A stretch of 64,000 nucleotides of DNA from NCBI GenBank assembly GCA_902834055.1, contig CADFHB010000001.1, forward strand, positions 1-64,000, written 5' to 3'. Below, in pieces: positions 26,793 to 38,202 of this stretch (positions are counted from its first letter, which is position 1; every line of letters begins with the position of its first letter). Position numbers and translations under genes: made by a program. The DNA comes from Lactobacillaceae bacterium. Lineage in GTDB: Bacteria; Bacillota; Bacilli; Lactobacillales; Lactobacillaceae. The notes under the pieces are model-generated. The model worked only from the letters and a program-made list of their open reading frames with translations. It searched no databases and had not been told where the DNA came from.

Positions 26793-28532
26793 ATGAAGCA
26801 GTCAAAGATTTTAATACCAACCAAGAAAGAGGCCCCAAGTGATGCCGAGGCCCTCAGCCATAAGATGATGGTCCGGGCAGGTTACATTTACCAAATCTCA
26901 TCGGGGGTCTGGTCATACCTGCCACTTGCTTACCGGGTTATCCGTAAGGTTGAACAAATTATCCGCGAAGAAATGGACAATGCTGGTGCTTACGAAATGA
27001 TGATGCCCGCTCTTTTACCAGCCGAACTGTGGAAGCAGTCTGGTCGTTACGAAGCTTATGGCGATAACCTCTATAAGTTGAGTGACCGTAATGACCGGGA
27101 ATTTGTTCTCGGCCCGACCCACGAGGAATCATTTACTGAGGTCCTTCGTGACAGCATTAAGTCGTACAAGAAGTTGCCACTGGTTGTTTACCAGCTTCAG
27201 GATAAGTTCCGTGACGAAGACCGGCCGCGGTACGGCATCCTTCGGGGCAAGGAATTCGAGATGCTGGATGCCTACTCATTTGCTGCTGACGAGGCGGGCC
27301 TTGATGAAGCCTACCAGCAACAAGCCCAGGCTTATCGGAACATCTTTGACCGGGTTGGGCTGAAGTACAAGATTATCCTGGCGGACTCTGGAACCATTGG
27401 TGGGGACAATTCTCAAGAATTCTCCGCCCCTGCTGAGGTTGGTGAAGACGTCATCGTTTATACAGACGGTGGTTATGCCGCTAACCTGGAGAAGGCAACT
27501 TCCAAGTTTAATGGTGTTCAACAAACCGCTGAACCAGCTGAACTGAAGAAGCAGGCGACGCCGGGCGCTCATACGGTTGACGAGGCAGCCGAAAGCTTGG
27601 GGATCGATGCCAGTCAGATCTTGAAATCGATGCTTTTCATGGCTAAAATGGGCGAAGACGATTACCAACCGGTATTGGTTCTGATGCGGGGGAACGACGA
27701 GGTTAACGAGACCAAGGTGACTAACGCACTGGGGTGTGAAGACCTTGAACTAGCCACTGAAGCGGACGCCGCTAAGTACCTCGGCGCGCACCCAGGTTCC
27801 TTAGGCCCAGTTGGCGTTGGTGAGGATGTTAAGATCCTGGCCGATAACTACGTGAAGGTTCTGGTAAACATGGCTTGTGGTGCTAACGATGATGGTTACC
27901 ACTTTGTCAATGCCAATATTGACCGCGACTTCCGGGTTGACCAGTTTGGTGACTTCCGGAATGTTCAGGAAGGCGAAATCGCCCCTGACGGTCACCCAAT
28001 CAAGTTTACGAACGGGATTGAAATTGGTCACATCTTCAAATTAGGAACGGGCTACTCCGAAAAGCTCGGTGCAAAGGTCCTTGATAAGAACGGCCGCCTG
28101 GTTGACATGATCATGGGTTGCTACGGCATTGGTGTGACGCGGATGTTATCAGCGGTTGCAGAACAAAATGCTGATGAAAATGGTCTGGTATGGCCAGACA
28201 GTATCGCCCCGTTTGACGTTCACGTCATTCCGGTTAACGCCAAGAAGGAAGAACAGATGACGATGGCAAACAACATCGAAGACCAACTTACTAAGGCGGG
28301 CTACGAAGTCTTAGTTGACGACCGGAAGGAACGGGCCGGTGTTAAGTTTGCTGATTCTGACCTGATTGGGATTCCATTGCGGGTTACGATTGGTAAGAAG
28401 GCTGCTGATGGAATTGTTGAAGTCAAGATTCGGAAGACGGGCGAAACAATTGAAGTCAAGCAGGAAGAACTTGTTAATACGGTTGGCATCTTGCTGAAAC
28501 AACTTGCAGACCAATCTGTTGAGGATAAGTAA
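26793..28532 (+). CDS. proS: Prolyl-tRNA synthetase
   Basis: This class II synthetase charges tRNA-Pro. The 579-residue protein is the bacterial type with a YbaK-like editing insertion (about 225-400) between motif 2 (FRDEDRPRYGILRGKEF) and motif 3 (GCYGIGVTRMLSA), followed by the anticodon-binding domain. Three tandem ATGs occur at 26787, 26790 and 26793. The third has the best spacing (7 nt) from AAAGGAG and gives the usual MKQSK start. Confidence 0.97.
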   Translation: MKQSKILIPTKKEAPSDAEALSHKMMVRAGYIYQISSGVWSYLPLAYRVIRKVEQIIREEMDNAGAYEMMMPALLPAELWKQSGRYEAYGDNLYKLSDRNDREFVLGPTHEESFTEVLRDSIKSYKKLPLVVYQLQDKFRDEDRPRYGILRGKEFEMLDAYSFAADEAGLDEAYQQQAQAYRNIFDRVGLKYKIILADSGTIGGDNSQEFSAPAEVGEDVIVYTDGGYAANLEKATSKFNGVQQTAEPAELKKQATPGAHTVDEAAESLGIDASQILKSMLFMAKMGEDDYQPVLVLMRGNDEVNETKVTNALGCEDLELATEADAAKYLGAHPGSLGPVGVGEDVKILADNYVKVLVNMACGANDDGYHFVNANIDRDFRVDQFGDFRNVQEGEIAPDGHPIKFTNGIEIGHIFKLGTGYSEKLGAKVLDKNGRLVDMIMGCYGIGVTRMLSAVAEQNADENGLVWPDSIAPFDVHVIPVNAKKEEQMTMANNIEDQLTKAGYEVLVDDRKERAGVKFADSDLIGIPLRVTIGKKAADGIVEVKIRKTGETIEVKQEELVNTVGILLKQLADQSVEDK

Positions 28533-28534
28533 AT

Positions 28535-28566
28535 AAAATGTGGTACGGAATGGTACCACATTTTTT
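28535..28566 (+). terminator. Terminator after proS
   Basis: AAAATGTGGTAC-GGAATG-GTACCACATTTTTT. polC begins 22 bp later, so readthrough must supply it or a promoter lies within proS. Confidence 0.85.
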
Positions 28567-28587
28567 AAGTAGGAGGACTCAAAAGAA

Positions 28588-31500
28588 GTGGCTTTAAACA
28601 GACAAGAATTATTTAGGAAGCTGTTGGAGCAGATCCATTTTCCTGAGAAGGATAACGGCGCTTTCAAGGAAGCAGCGGTTCAATCGGTTGTCGTTCACCG
28701 AGCCAGCCGGCGGTGGGAATTTCACCTGATAATGCGTCAGCCATTGCCATTAAAGCTCTACAAAGAGTTTTACCAGTCCCTACAAATGGGATTTAAGGAC
28801 ATCGCGGGGGTTAGCCTCCAAATTAACACGCCGGCAACTGATATTGATCCTGGCCTCGTTGCTGACTACTGGGAAGAGGTCATCAACCAGAGTAAGGTTG
28901 AATCACCGATGCTCCAGCAGGCCTGCGTATCGACCGTTCCAGAAGTTCGCGACGGTCGGGTGACCATCGTTGTCGAAAACGATATTGTTAAGGAGATGCT
29001 GGTAAAGAAGGCCCTGGCCCAAATTGAAGAATCGTACCAGCGGTTTGGTTTCCCCCATTTTAAAATCCACCCCTTTGTTGATCAGTCTGCCTCGCAGGCG
29101 AAGATCAAGGAGTTGAAGGAAAAACATGAAGCTGCAGATGCCGCATTAGCTGCAAAGGCGATCGCCCAGATAAAAAAGAAGAATACCACCAAGAAGCATT
29201 CTGGCAGTCATCCGGCCGCACCAGCGGCGGGCCCGGCACAACTCGGTCGGGTGATTAACGACAAGCAAGAAGTTGTCCAGATGAAGGATATCCAGGGTGA
29301 GGAGCGGTCGGTAGTTGTTGAGGGCTACGTCTTCAATGCTGAGGTCCGTGAATTACGGTCCGGTCGCCAGCTTCTGACCTTTGAAATCACCGACTACACC
29401 TCATCCTTTGCGGTTAAGAAGTTCTCCCGCAACAGTGATGAGGAAGCCCAGTTTGCGAACATCAAACCGGGGATCTGGCTTAAGGTTCGCGGGCCGGTTC
29501 AAGAGGATACCTGGATGCATGACCTGGTTATCAATGCTTATGATATCAACCAGGTTAGCCATCAGGAGCGTCAAGATACGGCACCAGCGGACAATAAGCG
29601 GATTGAGTTACACGCCCACAGTGAAATGAGCCAGATGGACGCCACTAATTCGATCAGTGAACTTGCTGCCCAAGCCAGCAAGTGGGGACAACCAGCAATT
29701 GCCATTACGGACCACGGGAACGTTCAGGCCTTTCCAGAGGCTTTCAAGGCCGCCAAGAAAAACAAGATTAAGATGCTCTACGGAATGGAAGCCAACGTTG
29801 TTGATGACGGGGTTCCCCTGGTTTATAACGAGAATCATGCGGTCTTAAAGGACCATTCCTACGTTGTTTTCGATGTTGAAACAACCGGGTTATCAGCAAT
29901 CTATGATAAGGTCATTGAACTGTCGGCCGTTAAGATGAAGGACGGAAACGTCATCGAACGGTTTGATGAATTTATTGACCCTGGTTTTCCCTTGTCAGAA
30001 CAAACGACTAACTTAACCAGTATTACTGATGAGATGGTCCATGGCTCCAAGAGCGAGGAAGAAGTCTTCCGGATGTTCAAGAACCTGTGCAAGGGTAGCA
30101 TCATCGCTGGGCATAACGTTTCCTTTGATATGGGCTTTATGAACACCGGTTACCGTCGCCACGGAATGGAAGAAATTACGGAACCAGTGATTGATACTTT
30201 ACCACTGGCCCGTTTCCTGTATCCGAACATGCGGGGTTACCGGTTGAATACCCTGAGTAAGAAGTTCAAAGTGGCTTTGGAACACCACCACCGAGCAAAT
30301 TACGATGCGGAGGCTACGGGGCACTTGCTTTATAAGTTCTTAAAGGACGCCGAGGACCGTTATGGTGTTCGCTACGTTGATGACCTGAATAAACACATGG
30401 CAGAAAACGATGCCTATAAACACGCCCGGCCGTTCCACGCGACGCTGATTGCCCAGACCCAGGCTGGCTTGAAGAACCTCTTCAAGTTGGTTTCATTCTC
30501 AAACGTTAAGTACTTTCACCGGGTACCCAGAATTCCGCGGACAGTGCTGACCAAGTACCGAGAAGGTATTTTGCTGGGAACCGCCTGTTCCTCTGGGGAA
30601 GTCTTTACTGCAATGATGGAAAAGGGGTATTCGGAAGCAATGCGCAGGGCCCGCTACTACGACTTCATCGAGGTCCAGCCACGCCCAAATTACGCACCGC
30701 TGCTGGAGCAACACGTCATCAGCGATCAGGCCCACCTGGAAGATATCATTAAAAACATGGTTAAACTTGGTGATGACCTTAACAAGCCAGTGGTGGCAAC
30801 GGGGGATGTGCATTACATTAACCCGCATGACGGAATTTACCGGCGGATCCTGATTAACTCCCAAGGGGGCGCTAACCCATTGAACCGGACAAAGCGCCCG
30901 GACGTTCACTTCCGGACGACCGATGAGATGCTGAAGGAGTTCAGCTTCCTGGGTGAGGACGTCGCCCAAAAGATTGTGGTGGACAATACCCATAAGGTGG
31001 CCGACATGGTTGATGATGATATTCGACCAGTCAAGGACCGTCTGTACACCCCCCACATGAAGGGTGCGGAGCAGGAAATTCAGGACCGGACCTGGCACAC
31101 GGCCAAGGCCTGGTATGGTGACCCACTACCTAAATTGGTTAAGGACCGGGTGGAGCTTGAGCTCAACAGTATTGTGAAGAACGGATTCTCCGTTATTTAC
31201 TTAATTGCCCAGCGACTGGTTGCCAAGTCAAACAAGGACGGATATCTGGTTGGGTCCCGGGGTTCCGTTGGTTCTAGTGTGGTGGCCACCCTGTCGGGGA
31301 TTACGGAAGTTAACCCCTTGCCACCACATTACCGGTGCCCAAAGTGCAAGTACACCCACTTCTACACCAAGGGTGAGTACAGTTCTGGCTTTGACCTGCC
31401 GGAGCGGAAATGCCCTAAATGTGGGACCCTGCTGGTGAAGGATGGACACGATATCCCGTTCCAAACCTTCCTCGGTTTCAAGGGGAACAAGGTGCCAGAT

Positions 31501-32916
31501 ATTGACCTGAACTTCTCCGGTGACTACCAGCCAATTGCCCATAACTACATGAAGGTCCTCTTCGGAGAAAAGAACGTATTTCGGGCCGGAACAATCGGCA
31601 CGGTGGCGGACAAGACGGCCTACGGTTATGTAAAGGCCTTTGAACGGGATAACGATGTTCAGTTCCGCGGTGCCGAGGAAGACCGCCTGTCTAAAGGGGC
31701 AACCGGCGTCAAACGAACGACCGGGCAGCACCCGGCCGGGATTATCATTGTCCCCGACGATATGGACATTTACGATTTCACGCCCGTTCAGTACCCGGCA
31801 GATGACCAGGATGCCGCCTGGGAGACGACCCACTTCGACTTCCACTCAATCCACGACAATATCCTGAAGATGGATATCCTGGGTCACGATGACCCGACGA
31901 TGATTCGTGCCCTGCAGGATCTTTCTGGGGTGAACCCGAAGACCATTCCAATGAACGATCCAGGGGTAATGTCCTTATTCTCGAGTCCGAAGGTATTGGG
32001 AGTTACAGAAGAACAGATTCAAAGTAAGACCGGGACACTGGGCTTGCCGGAGTTCGGGACCCGGTTTGTCCGCGGGATGCTGAATGATACCCACCCGAAG
32101 AACTATTCTCAGTTACTCCAGATTTCCGGACTGTCCCACGGAACCGGTGTGTGGTTGGATAACGCCCAGGAGCTGATCAAGGAAGGGACGGCAACGATTG
32201 CCAACGTGATTGGTTGCCGGGACAACATCATGACCGACTTGATCCACTACGGTTTGGATTCTGAAACCTCCTTCCAGGTTATGGAATCAGTCCGTCACGG
32301 GCGCGGAATCCCGGATAACTGGCAGAAGAAGATGAAAGAAGCTAACGTTCCCCAGTGGTACATGGATTCTTGCCTGAAGATCAAGTACATGTTCCCGCGG
32401 GCTCACGCGGCCGCTTATGTCCTAATGGCCTTGCGGATCGCCTACTTTAAGGTTTACTTCCCACTGGTCTACTACTGTGCCTTCTTCTCTGTGCGGGCGG
32501 ATGACTTCGATGTCGTTGCCATGGCGCACGGCAAGGAAGCCGTCAAGGCGCGCATGGCGGAGATTAACGAGAAGGGTAATGACGCCAGTGCCAAGGAAAA
32601 GAGTCTGTTGACTATTCTGGAACTAGCAAACGAGATGCTGGAACGGGGCTTCAAGTTTAAGATGGTTGACCTGAAACGGTCAGACGCCTCTAACTGGCTG
32701 ATCGATGGCGACTCGTTGATTGCACCGTTCCGCGCAATCCCGGGGCTGGGGCTCAACGTTGCCAAGCAAATTGTTGCGGCCAGAGAAGAGCGGCCGTTCC
32801 TTTCTAAGCAAGACTTGGCAGAGCGGGGCAAGGTCTCGCAAACCCTTATCGACTTTTTAGATGAAAATAATGTTATCTCCGACTTACCGGACGAGAACCA
32901 GCTTAGTCTGTTTTGA
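28588..32916 (+). CDS. polC: DNA polymerase III alpha subunit, PolC type
   Basis: PolC is the main replicative polymerase of low-GC Gram-positives, with built-in 3'-5' proofreading. The 1442-residue protein has an N-terminal domain, an OB fold (about 230-320), a PHP domain starting at ELHAHSEMS (about 340) split by a DEDDh exonuclease (DVETTG, about 430), a CPKC...CPKC zinc motif (about 915-950), the polymerase Asp pair in [10 protein letters not shown] (about 969-978), and helix-hairpin-helix and C-terminal segments. GTG start at 28588 follows AGGAGGA. Confidence 0.98.
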   Translation: MALNRQELFRKLLEQIHFPEKDNGAFKEAAVQSVVVHRASRRWEFHLIMRQPLPLKLYKEFYQSLQMGFKDIAGVSLQINTPATDIDPGLVADYWEEVINQSKVESPMLQQACVSTVPEVRDGRVTIVVENDIVKEMLVKKALAQIEESYQRFGFPHFKIHPFVDQSASQAKIKELKEKHEAADAALAAKAIAQIKKKNTTKKHSGSHPAAPAAGPAQLGRVINDKQEVVQMKDIQGEERSVVVEGYVFNAEVRELRSGRQLLTFEITDYTSSFAVKKFSRNSDEEAQFANIKPGIWLKVRGPVQEDTWMHDLVINAYDINQVSHQERQDTAPADNKRIELHAHSEMSQMDATNSISELAAQASKWGQPAIAITDHGNVQAFPEAFKAAKKNKIKMLYGMEANVVDDGVPLVYNENHAVLKDHSYVVFDVETTGLSAIYDKVIELSAVKMKDGNVIERFDEFIDPGFPLSEQTTNLTSITDEMVHGSKSEEEVFRMFKNLCKGSIIAGHNVSFDMGFMNTGYRRHGMEEITEPVIDTLPLARFLYPNMRGYRLNTLSKKFKVALEHHHRANYDAEATGHLLYKFLKDAEDRYGVRYVDDLNKHMAENDAYKHARPFHATLIAQTQAGLKNLFKLVSFSNVKYFHRVPRIPRTVLTKYREGILLGTACSSGEVFTAMMEKGYSEAMRRARYYDFIEVQPRPNYAPLLEQHVISDQAHLEDIIKNMVKLGDDLNKPVVATGDVHYINPHDGIYRRILINSQGGANPLNRTKRPDVHFRTTDEMLKEFSFLGEDVAQKIVVDNTHKVADMVDDDIRPVKDRLYTPHMKGAEQEIQDRTWHTAKAWYGDPLPKLVKDRVELELNSIVKNGFSVIYLIAQRLVAKSNKDGYLVGSRGSVGSSVVATLSGITEVNPLPPHYRCPKCKYTHFYTKGEYSSGFDLPERKCPKCGTLLVKDGHDIPFQTFLGFKGNKVPDIDLNFSGDYQPIAHNYMKVLFGEKNVFRAGTIGTVADKTAYGYVKAFERDNDVQFRGAEEDRLSKGATGVKRTTGQHPAGIIIVPDDMDIYDFTPVQYPADDQDAAWETTHFDFHSIHDNILKMDILGHDDPTMIRALQDLSGVNPKTIPMNDPGVMSLFSSPKVLGVTEEQIQSKTGTLGLPEFGTRFVRGMLNDTHPKNYSQLLQISGLSHGTGVWLDNAQELIKEGTATIANVIGCRDNIMTDLIHYGLDSETSFQVMESVRHGRGIPDNWQKKMKEANVPQWYMDSCLKIKYMFPRAHAAAYVLMALRIAYFKVYFPLVYYCAFFSVRADDFDVVAMAHGKEAVKARMAEINEKGNDASAKEKSLLTILELANEMLERGFKFKMVDLKRSDASNWLIDGDSLIAPFRAIPGLGLNVAKQIVAAREERPFLSKQDLAERGKVSQTLIDFLDENNVISDLPDENQLSLF

Positions 32917-32947
32917 TTGCAGTGCTTTTTTTCAGAATTAAAAAATG

Positions 32948-32992
32948 AAATGCGGGTAGGATGACCATTGCCTACCCGCATTTTTTATTTTT
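32948..32992 (+). terminator. Terminator after polC
   Basis: AAATGCGGGTAGG / CCTACCCGCATTT stem with TTTTTTATTTTT tail. Confidence 0.9.
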
Positions 32993-33082
32993 GTAAAGAA
33001 AACGCTACCACGTATTAAAAATATCCTATAATGAAGAAGAATTCATGTCATTGCATGGTTGTGAGATTAGGGAGGACTTATT

Positions 33083-35758
33083 TTGAAAAATGGTTTTAGT
33101 CATGCACAGCAAGGAGTTGTTGGCTGTTTAATAATGGCGAGTTGTTCCTTCTTTTTGTTAATGAACCAGGCCCAAATCAAGGCCAATACAACCGCCGCCA
33201 CGACGGCAACTGCTCAAACACAGACAGTTAACGCCAGTGCAACTGGTCAGCAATTGGCATTCGACAGCAAGGGGAACCCCAGCTACAATGCCACCGACCA
33301 GGGCAACTATGGTTGTTTGGACCAGGTCAAATTTAATGATGGTCAGCTGAGTGTCAGTGGTTGGCACGCTACCAACCGTGCACAGGGGCGACCTTACCAT
33401 TACATCATTGCCTATGATCGGACCAACAGCCGTGAACTTAGCCGGGTCAATGTCACTAGCCAGCCAACAGAACGTGCTGACGTGGCCACGGTCCACAATG
33501 TTTATGGGGCAAAAGAATCTGGCTTTCGGACCAGCTTTAACCTCGGCCCGGCAGCGGCAACCACTGGTGAGGTTCAAATCATCAGTCGTTATACCGATGA
33601 CCAGAATGGTAACGGCAATGCAGCCGACTACTGGTTTGCCCCCGTCACGGTGAACAGGGGTAACTATGCCCACCTTGACCAGGTTACCGTTAATAATAAC
33701 GAGTTACAGCTAGCGGGCTGGCACGCTACCAACCTGGCAGCCGATAAACCGTACCATTACCTGATCATGATCGATCGGACAAACAATAATCGGGAAGTCG
33801 GTCGTGTACTGGTTGACCAACCGGTTAAGCGCCCTGACGTTGCCGCGGCCTATCCAGACGTGGAAGGGGCCGGTAAATCTGGCTTCAGTGCCAACATTTC
33901 CTTGCAAGGGCTTAATCTCAGCCACCAGCTCCAGGTCATCAGTCGTTACTCTGGTGCCAAGAATGGGAATAGTGATTACGTTGACTTCTGGTTTAGTCCA
34001 ATTACCAAGGAAAATGAAGCTAACCAGGGATGTCTAGACTCTTATAATCTTAATAGTGGGAAAACAATGACCGTTAGTGGCTGGCACGCCAATGATCTGG
34101 CCCAAATTGAGTCCCACCACTTCATTATTCTGTTTGACCAGACGGCAAATCGGCAGGTCAGCCAAACAGCGGCCCAGCAGGTTGAACGACTAGATGTTGC
34201 GAGCGCATTTCCCCAAATCACCCAGGCGCGCCACGCGGGTTTTACCGCGGTATTTGACCTAAGTTCGACCCGGCTCACAGCCGGTCACGTCTACCGGGTC
34301 ATTAGTCGCTATTCCACCAGTAATACCGGGAACGGGGACCAGGGACAGTTTGTTGACTACTGGTACGCACCAATTAAGTTGGACCAACGAGGTGGTGCCT
34401 GCTTGGACACCGTTCAAATGACTAGTGATGGTCTCAAGGTTGCCGGGTGGATGGCTAGTGACCAGTCGCTCGACCGGCCCTATGCCTACTTAATTGTGTT
34501 GAATAATGGTCAAGAAATTAGCCGAACCCGCCTTAACCTACAAGCACGGGGCGATGTTGCTAGGAAGTACGGCCAAGTATATAACAGCCAAAACAGTGGC
34601 TTCTCAACCCTGCTAAAGCTTGATCCGCAAAGCGTTACCGGGCAACTCGGTATTATTCTTCGCTTTAGCGGCAAACCAGACGGTAACCGCGACTATGTTG
34701 ACCTGTTAAGTCAGTCGTTTGCCTCTAATGATGGTTACTTTGACAACATCAACGTTAGCCCCAATAGTATTTACATCAGAGGTTGGCACGCCAGTAACCA
34801 ATCGGCAGATAAACCCTACCAGTGGCTGATCTTTGTTAATCAGGATGGGCATGAACTATACCGTCAGCAAGTATTGGATATTAATAACCCGCGGCCAGAC
34901 CTGGCACAAAACCGTTCCTTCATCTTCGGGGCTGGTCGTGCGGGCTTCAAGTTGGCCTTTGCCATTCCCCAAGCGCTCCAGCACCATGTCGTCCGGGTTA
35001 TCCACCGCTTAACTAATGATCCGCAGGGTAACGGTAACTATGTTGACTGGTGGTCGGGCCCCGTTGACATTAATGCCTACCAGCAGCGTCTAATTAGCCA
35101 GTGGCAGCAAGTAGCCAACCGCTTTGCCAACCCGGTAAGTATCGCAATTCAAGTTGCCCAAACTGGTGAGGTCATCACATACACCAACGTACCGGGACAA
35201 AATTTTGTAACGGCAAGTACGGTCAAAGTGGGAATCCTCGCAAAGTTACTTCATAATCAAGGAGGCAACTTATCAGCCGCCCAGCAAGGGGTAGCATCCC
35301 GGATGATCCGTTTCAGTGACAATGATTGTGCGACTGAGTTATATAACGAGATTGGTGCCGAAAATGGCCTCAACCAGCTATTCTAAGAATTGGGGATGAA
35401 TTCCTCCCACTGTAATGGTCACTGGGCATTTACGACGACGACTGCTACTGACCAGCTCTGTCTCCTTCATGAAATTTTCCTTAATCCGCGCTCTTCTTAC
35501 CTGAATCAGCAGTCGCAACAGTATATTCAAAACCTGATGGGTCAGGTTACCCCTAGCCAGGCCTGGGGGATTTCGGCCGGCAGTTCACATTTCTACATTA
35601 AGGACGGTTGGAATACTAGCAATGGTTGGAACGTCAGCAGCATTGGCGCAATCCCTGGCAAATACACAATTGCAGTATATACAGTAGCCCCTTCATTTGA
35701 CCGGTGCCGGTCATACGTTGAACAATTGGCTTTGGCAACCCGGCAAGTAATCAGCTGA
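33083..35758 (+). pseudogene. Secreted five-repeat serine hydrolase (beta-lactamase-like), broken by an in-frame stop
   Basis: The gene encodes a signal peptide (about 1-35), a Thr/Ala/Gln linker, five repeats of about 110-120 residues (GWHATN or GWMASD, RPDV, ISRYS, DYW), and a C-terminal class-A-beta-lactamase-like domain. Catalytic motifs are Ser712-T-V-Lys715, Ser745-Asp-Asn, and later Lys-Asp-Gly (codon 35600). TAA at 35384-35386 interrupts the frame after SDN. Translation continues in the same frame (ELGMNSS..) to 35758, so full length would be about 890 residues. The truncated 767-residue product lacks the KDG strand and should be inactive. TTG start at 33083 follows GGGAGGAC. Array paralogue at 48395. 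Confidence 0.8.
33296..35072 (+). repeat. Coding array of five GWHATN-type repeats, copy A
   Basis: Five tandem protein repeats each carry a Leu/Phe-Asp opening, GWHA(T/S)N or GWMASD, YxxIIxxD, (R)PDV and SRY(S/T) with GNG-DYW at the end. Each repeat aligns best with the same-numbered repeat in the array at 48611-50380. Confidence 0.75.
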
Positions 35759-35777
35759 CTTAAGAAAAGCGCGTCGC

Positions 35778-35806
35778 TTGTGTTTGGCCCTTAGCCATGC
35801 TACAAT
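35778..35806 (+). promoter_or_regulatory. Promoter of the rimP-nusA-infB operon
   Basis: TTGTGT (35778-35783), 17-bp spacer, TACAAT (35801-35806). The predicted start is near 35813. Confidence 0.75.
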
Positions 35807-35828
35807 ATCAATTGGTAAATAACTCGTG

Positions 35829-35859
35829 GGAGTGAGCAGCAATGCTCGCTCTTTTTATT
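35829..35859 (+). terminator. Leader terminator (attenuator) before rimP
   Basis: GAGTGAGCA-GCAA-TGCTCGCTC followed by TTTTTATT lies between the promoter and the rimP start, so it must be read through or bypassed for operon expression. Confidence 0.8.
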
Positions 35860-35880
35860 GCAAACAATGGAGGTGACAAG

Positions 35881-36354
35881 ATGAGTACTGTTACTGAAAC
35901 CGTAAAGGACTTAGTAACCCCAATCCTTGATGAACACGACTTTTACCTGTACGACATTGAATTTGTCAAGGAAGGCAAGAGTTGGTATCTCCGGGTATAC
36001 ATTGATAAAGATGGTGGAATCACGCTTGAAGACTGCGCAACGGTTAGTGATCAACTAAGCGAGGCCCTGGACAACGTTGAGCCCGATCCAATCCCCCAGG
36101 CTTACTTCTTGGAGGTTTCCTCCCCTGGTGCAGAACGGCCGTTAAAGAGCGAGGCCGACTATGAACGGGCGGTAAACCAATACATCCACGTTTCTCTGTA
36201 CCAGCAGATTGATGGTCATAAAGTTTATGAGGGAACGTTGACCAAGCTATCGGATAAGGAATTAACTTTAGATTATTTAGATAAAACCCGTCACCGGCAA
36301 GTTGTGATTGACCGGAGTAAGGTTGCGAAGGCCCGCTTGGCCATTAAGTTTTAA
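35881..36354 (+). CDS. rimP: Ribosome maturation factor RimP
   Basis: RimP is needed for 30S maturation. The 157-residue protein has [20 protein letters not shown] and the SSPGAERPL motif (about 80-88). ATG at 35881 follows TGGAGGTGA and is preferred over an upstream ATG at 35842 that lies inside the leader terminator. First gene of the nusA operon. Confidence 0.95.
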   Translation: MSTVTETVKDLVTPILDEHDFYLYDIEFVKEGKSWYLRVYIDKDGGITLEDCATVSDQLSEALDNVEPDPIPQAYFLEVSSPGAERPLKSEADYERAVNQYIHVSLYQQIDGHKVYEGTLTKLSDKELTLDYLDKTRHRQVVIDRSKVAKARLAIKF

Positions 36355-36371
36355 TTAAAGGAGTGTTCGCT

Positions 36372-37565
36372 GTGAGCAAGTCAAAAGTCAATGCAGAAAT
36401 GATTGGCGCCCTTGACTACTTGGAAAAGGAAAAGGGAATTAAAAAGGAAGTTGTAATCGAAGCACTTGAACAGGCTCTTGAATCGGCCTACAAGCAAAAC
36501 TACGGCGAGAAGAACGTCGAGGTTGAATTTAACGCCACTACTGGTAACATCAAGGTGTACGCCGTTAAGACGATTACCGATGATGAAGATAAGGTTGCAG
36601 AAGACGGTAATGAGTACATGAGCCTCGCTGCTGCCCGGAAGCTTCCGCATGGTCAAGGTTATGACCTTGGTGACCAAATTCGTGAAGAGGTAACGCCCCG
36701 GAACTTTGGCCGGATCGCTGCCCAAACCGCTAAGCAGGTGGTTATGCAGCGTCTTCGGGAAGAAGAACGGAAGATCATTTACGATAAGTACAAGACTTAC
36801 GAAAACGAAATCATCACTGGGGAAGTTTCCCGTGAGGACAAGCGCTTCACCTATGTCGACCTCGGCGATGGGGTCGAAGGGGCAATGGGTTACCGTGACA
36901 AGATGCCCAACGAACATTACCATGTTCACGACCGGATCCAGGTTTATGTATCAAAGGTTAACGATGACCGGCGTGGTCCCCAAATCTACGTCAGTCGGAC
37001 AGCTCCAGAACTGTTGAAGCGGCTCTTCGAACGGGAAGTCCCTGAGATCAAGGACGGGACCGTGTTGATTGAAAACATCGCCCGTGAGGCCGGTGACCGG
37101 GCAAAGGTCGCTGTTTACTCCAACGACGATAACGTCGACCCGGTTGGAACATGTGTTGGGCCACGGGGCTCCCGGGTTCAGGCAATCGTCAACGAACTTG
37201 ATGGTGAAAACATGGACATTGTGGAGTACGTAAAGGATCCTGCTAAGTTCATCGCTAACGCCCTTAACCCGGCAGAAGTTCTTGACGTCATCTTCAACGA
37301 TCCGGTTACGATTGAACGTGAAGATGGTGAAGAAGAGCAGGAACGGTCGTGCACCGTTGTTGTTCCGGACGACCAGCTTTCCCTAGCAATCGGTAAGCGG
37401 GGACAAAACGCACGCTTGGCGGCCCGGTTGACTAAGTACAAGATTGATATCAAGTCGGCTTCCGAAATGGAAGAGATTCAGGCCCAAGAGGCAGAAGATG
37501 ATAGCGAACCAGCAGGTGATGATGACCAGCCAGCAAGTGACGGTCAAGCATCTGACGAAGAATAA
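36372..37565 (+). CDS. nusA: Transcription termination/antitermination protein NusA
   Basis: NusA binds RNA polymerase, promotes pausing and hairpin termination, and takes part in rRNA antitermination. The 397-residue protein has the N-terminal domain, S1 (about 130-205) and two KH domains (GTCVGPRGSRVQAIVNELDG; AIGKRGQNARLAARLT), and ends in an acidic tail. GTG at 36372 has AAAGGAG 8 nt upstream. Confidence 0.97.
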   Translation: MSKSKVNAEMIGALDYLEKEKGIKKEVVIEALEQALESAYKQNYGEKNVEVEFNATTGNIKVYAVKTITDDEDKVAEDGNEYMSLAAARKLPHGQGYDLGDQIREEVTPRNFGRIAAQTAKQVVMQRLREEERKIIYDKYKTYENEIITGEVSREDKRFTYVDLGDGVEGAMGYRDKMPNEHYHVHDRIQVYVSKVNDDRRGPQIYVSRTAPELLKRLFEREVPEIKDGTVLIENIAREAGDRAKVAVYSNDDNVDPVGTCVGPRGSRVQAIVNELDGENMDIVEYVKDPAKFIANALNPAEVLDVIFNDPVTIEREDGEEEQERSCTVVVPDDQLSLAIGKRGQNARLAARLTKYKIDIKSASEMEEIQAQEAEDDSEPAGDDDQPASDGQASDEE

Positions 37566-37586
37566 TTGAGCAGTGGGGTGAAAATG

Positions 37587-37889
37587 ATGAAAAAGAGAAA
37601 AGTACCAATGCGCAAGGATATCGTCACCGGAGAAATGATGCCCAAGCGGCAACTTATCCGGGTGGTTAAGAACAAGGAAAACGAGGTTTCTCTAGACCCC
37701 ACCGGCAAGAAGGCCGGACGGGGCGCCTACATTGCGGTTGATGTTGAAATCGCTAAGCGGGCCAAAAAGGAAAAGACCTTTGAAAAGGCGTTTCACGTTA
37801 AGCTTGACGACGCTTTTTATGATGAACTGATCAAGTATACCGACCACTTGCAAGCTCGCCAGGAATTATTCGGAAAAAATGAAAAATAA
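37587..37889 (+). CDS. ylxR: YlxR family RNA-binding protein (RnpM)
   Basis: The 100-residue basic protein starts MKKRKVPMRKDIVTGEMMPK and has the family's GRGAY motif. YlxR has been described as an RNase P modulator in Bacillus. ATG at 37587 is preferred over 37584 by its spacing from GGGGTGA. It overlaps ylxQ by 11 bp within the nusA-infB operon. Confidence 0.92.
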   Translation: MKKRKVPMRKDIVTGEMMPKRQLIRVVKNKENEVSLDPTGKKAGRGAYIAVDVEIAKRAKKEKTFEKAFHVKLDDAFYDELIKYTDHLQARQELFGKNEK

Positions 37890-38190
37890 CCGCCAACAGG
37901 CACTCGGTTTGCTCGGGTTAGCGCGGCGTGCCCGCCAGTTAACCAGTGGTGAAGAAACAGTATTAAAAAATATTCAAACTAATAAGGCAAAGTTTGTGTT
38001 TTTGGCAGGGGATGCTGGTACAGCAACGGCTAAGAAGTTTACTGACAAGTGTCGGTACTACCATGTCCCGTACTCACAAGCCTTTACTAAAGACCAGCTC
38101 AGTCAGGCAACGGGCCAATCACGGACCGTTATTGGTGTGATGCAACCAGGTTTTGCAAGAAAGTTTGAGGAACTAATGACAATGGAATAG
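37879..38190 (+). CDS. ylxQ: YlxQ, L7Ae family ribosomal-like protein
   Basis: The 103-residue protein is of the L7Ae/L30e fold, which binds kink-turn RNA: LGLLGLARRARQLTSGEETV, KFVFLAGDAG. The start overlaps ylxR. In this position it is standard for Bacillota; its partner RNA is not established here. Confidence 0.92.
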   Translation: MKNNRQQALGLLGLARRARQLTSGEETVLKNIQTNKAKFVFLAGDAGTATAKKFTDKCRYYHVPYSQAFTKDQLSQATGQSRTVIGVMQPGFARKFEELMTME

Positions 38191-38202
38191 GAGAGTGAGC
38201 AT

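Noticed and set aside
31228..31845. 205-aa minus-strand frame inside polC
   Set aside because: It lies entirely within the conserved polymerase domain and has no ribosome binding site.
35390..35758. Separate 122-aa gene downstream of the serine hydrolase
   Set aside because: It is in the same frame as the upstream gene, lacks a ribosome binding site, and completes the beta-lactamase-like domain; it is the remainder of one broken gene.
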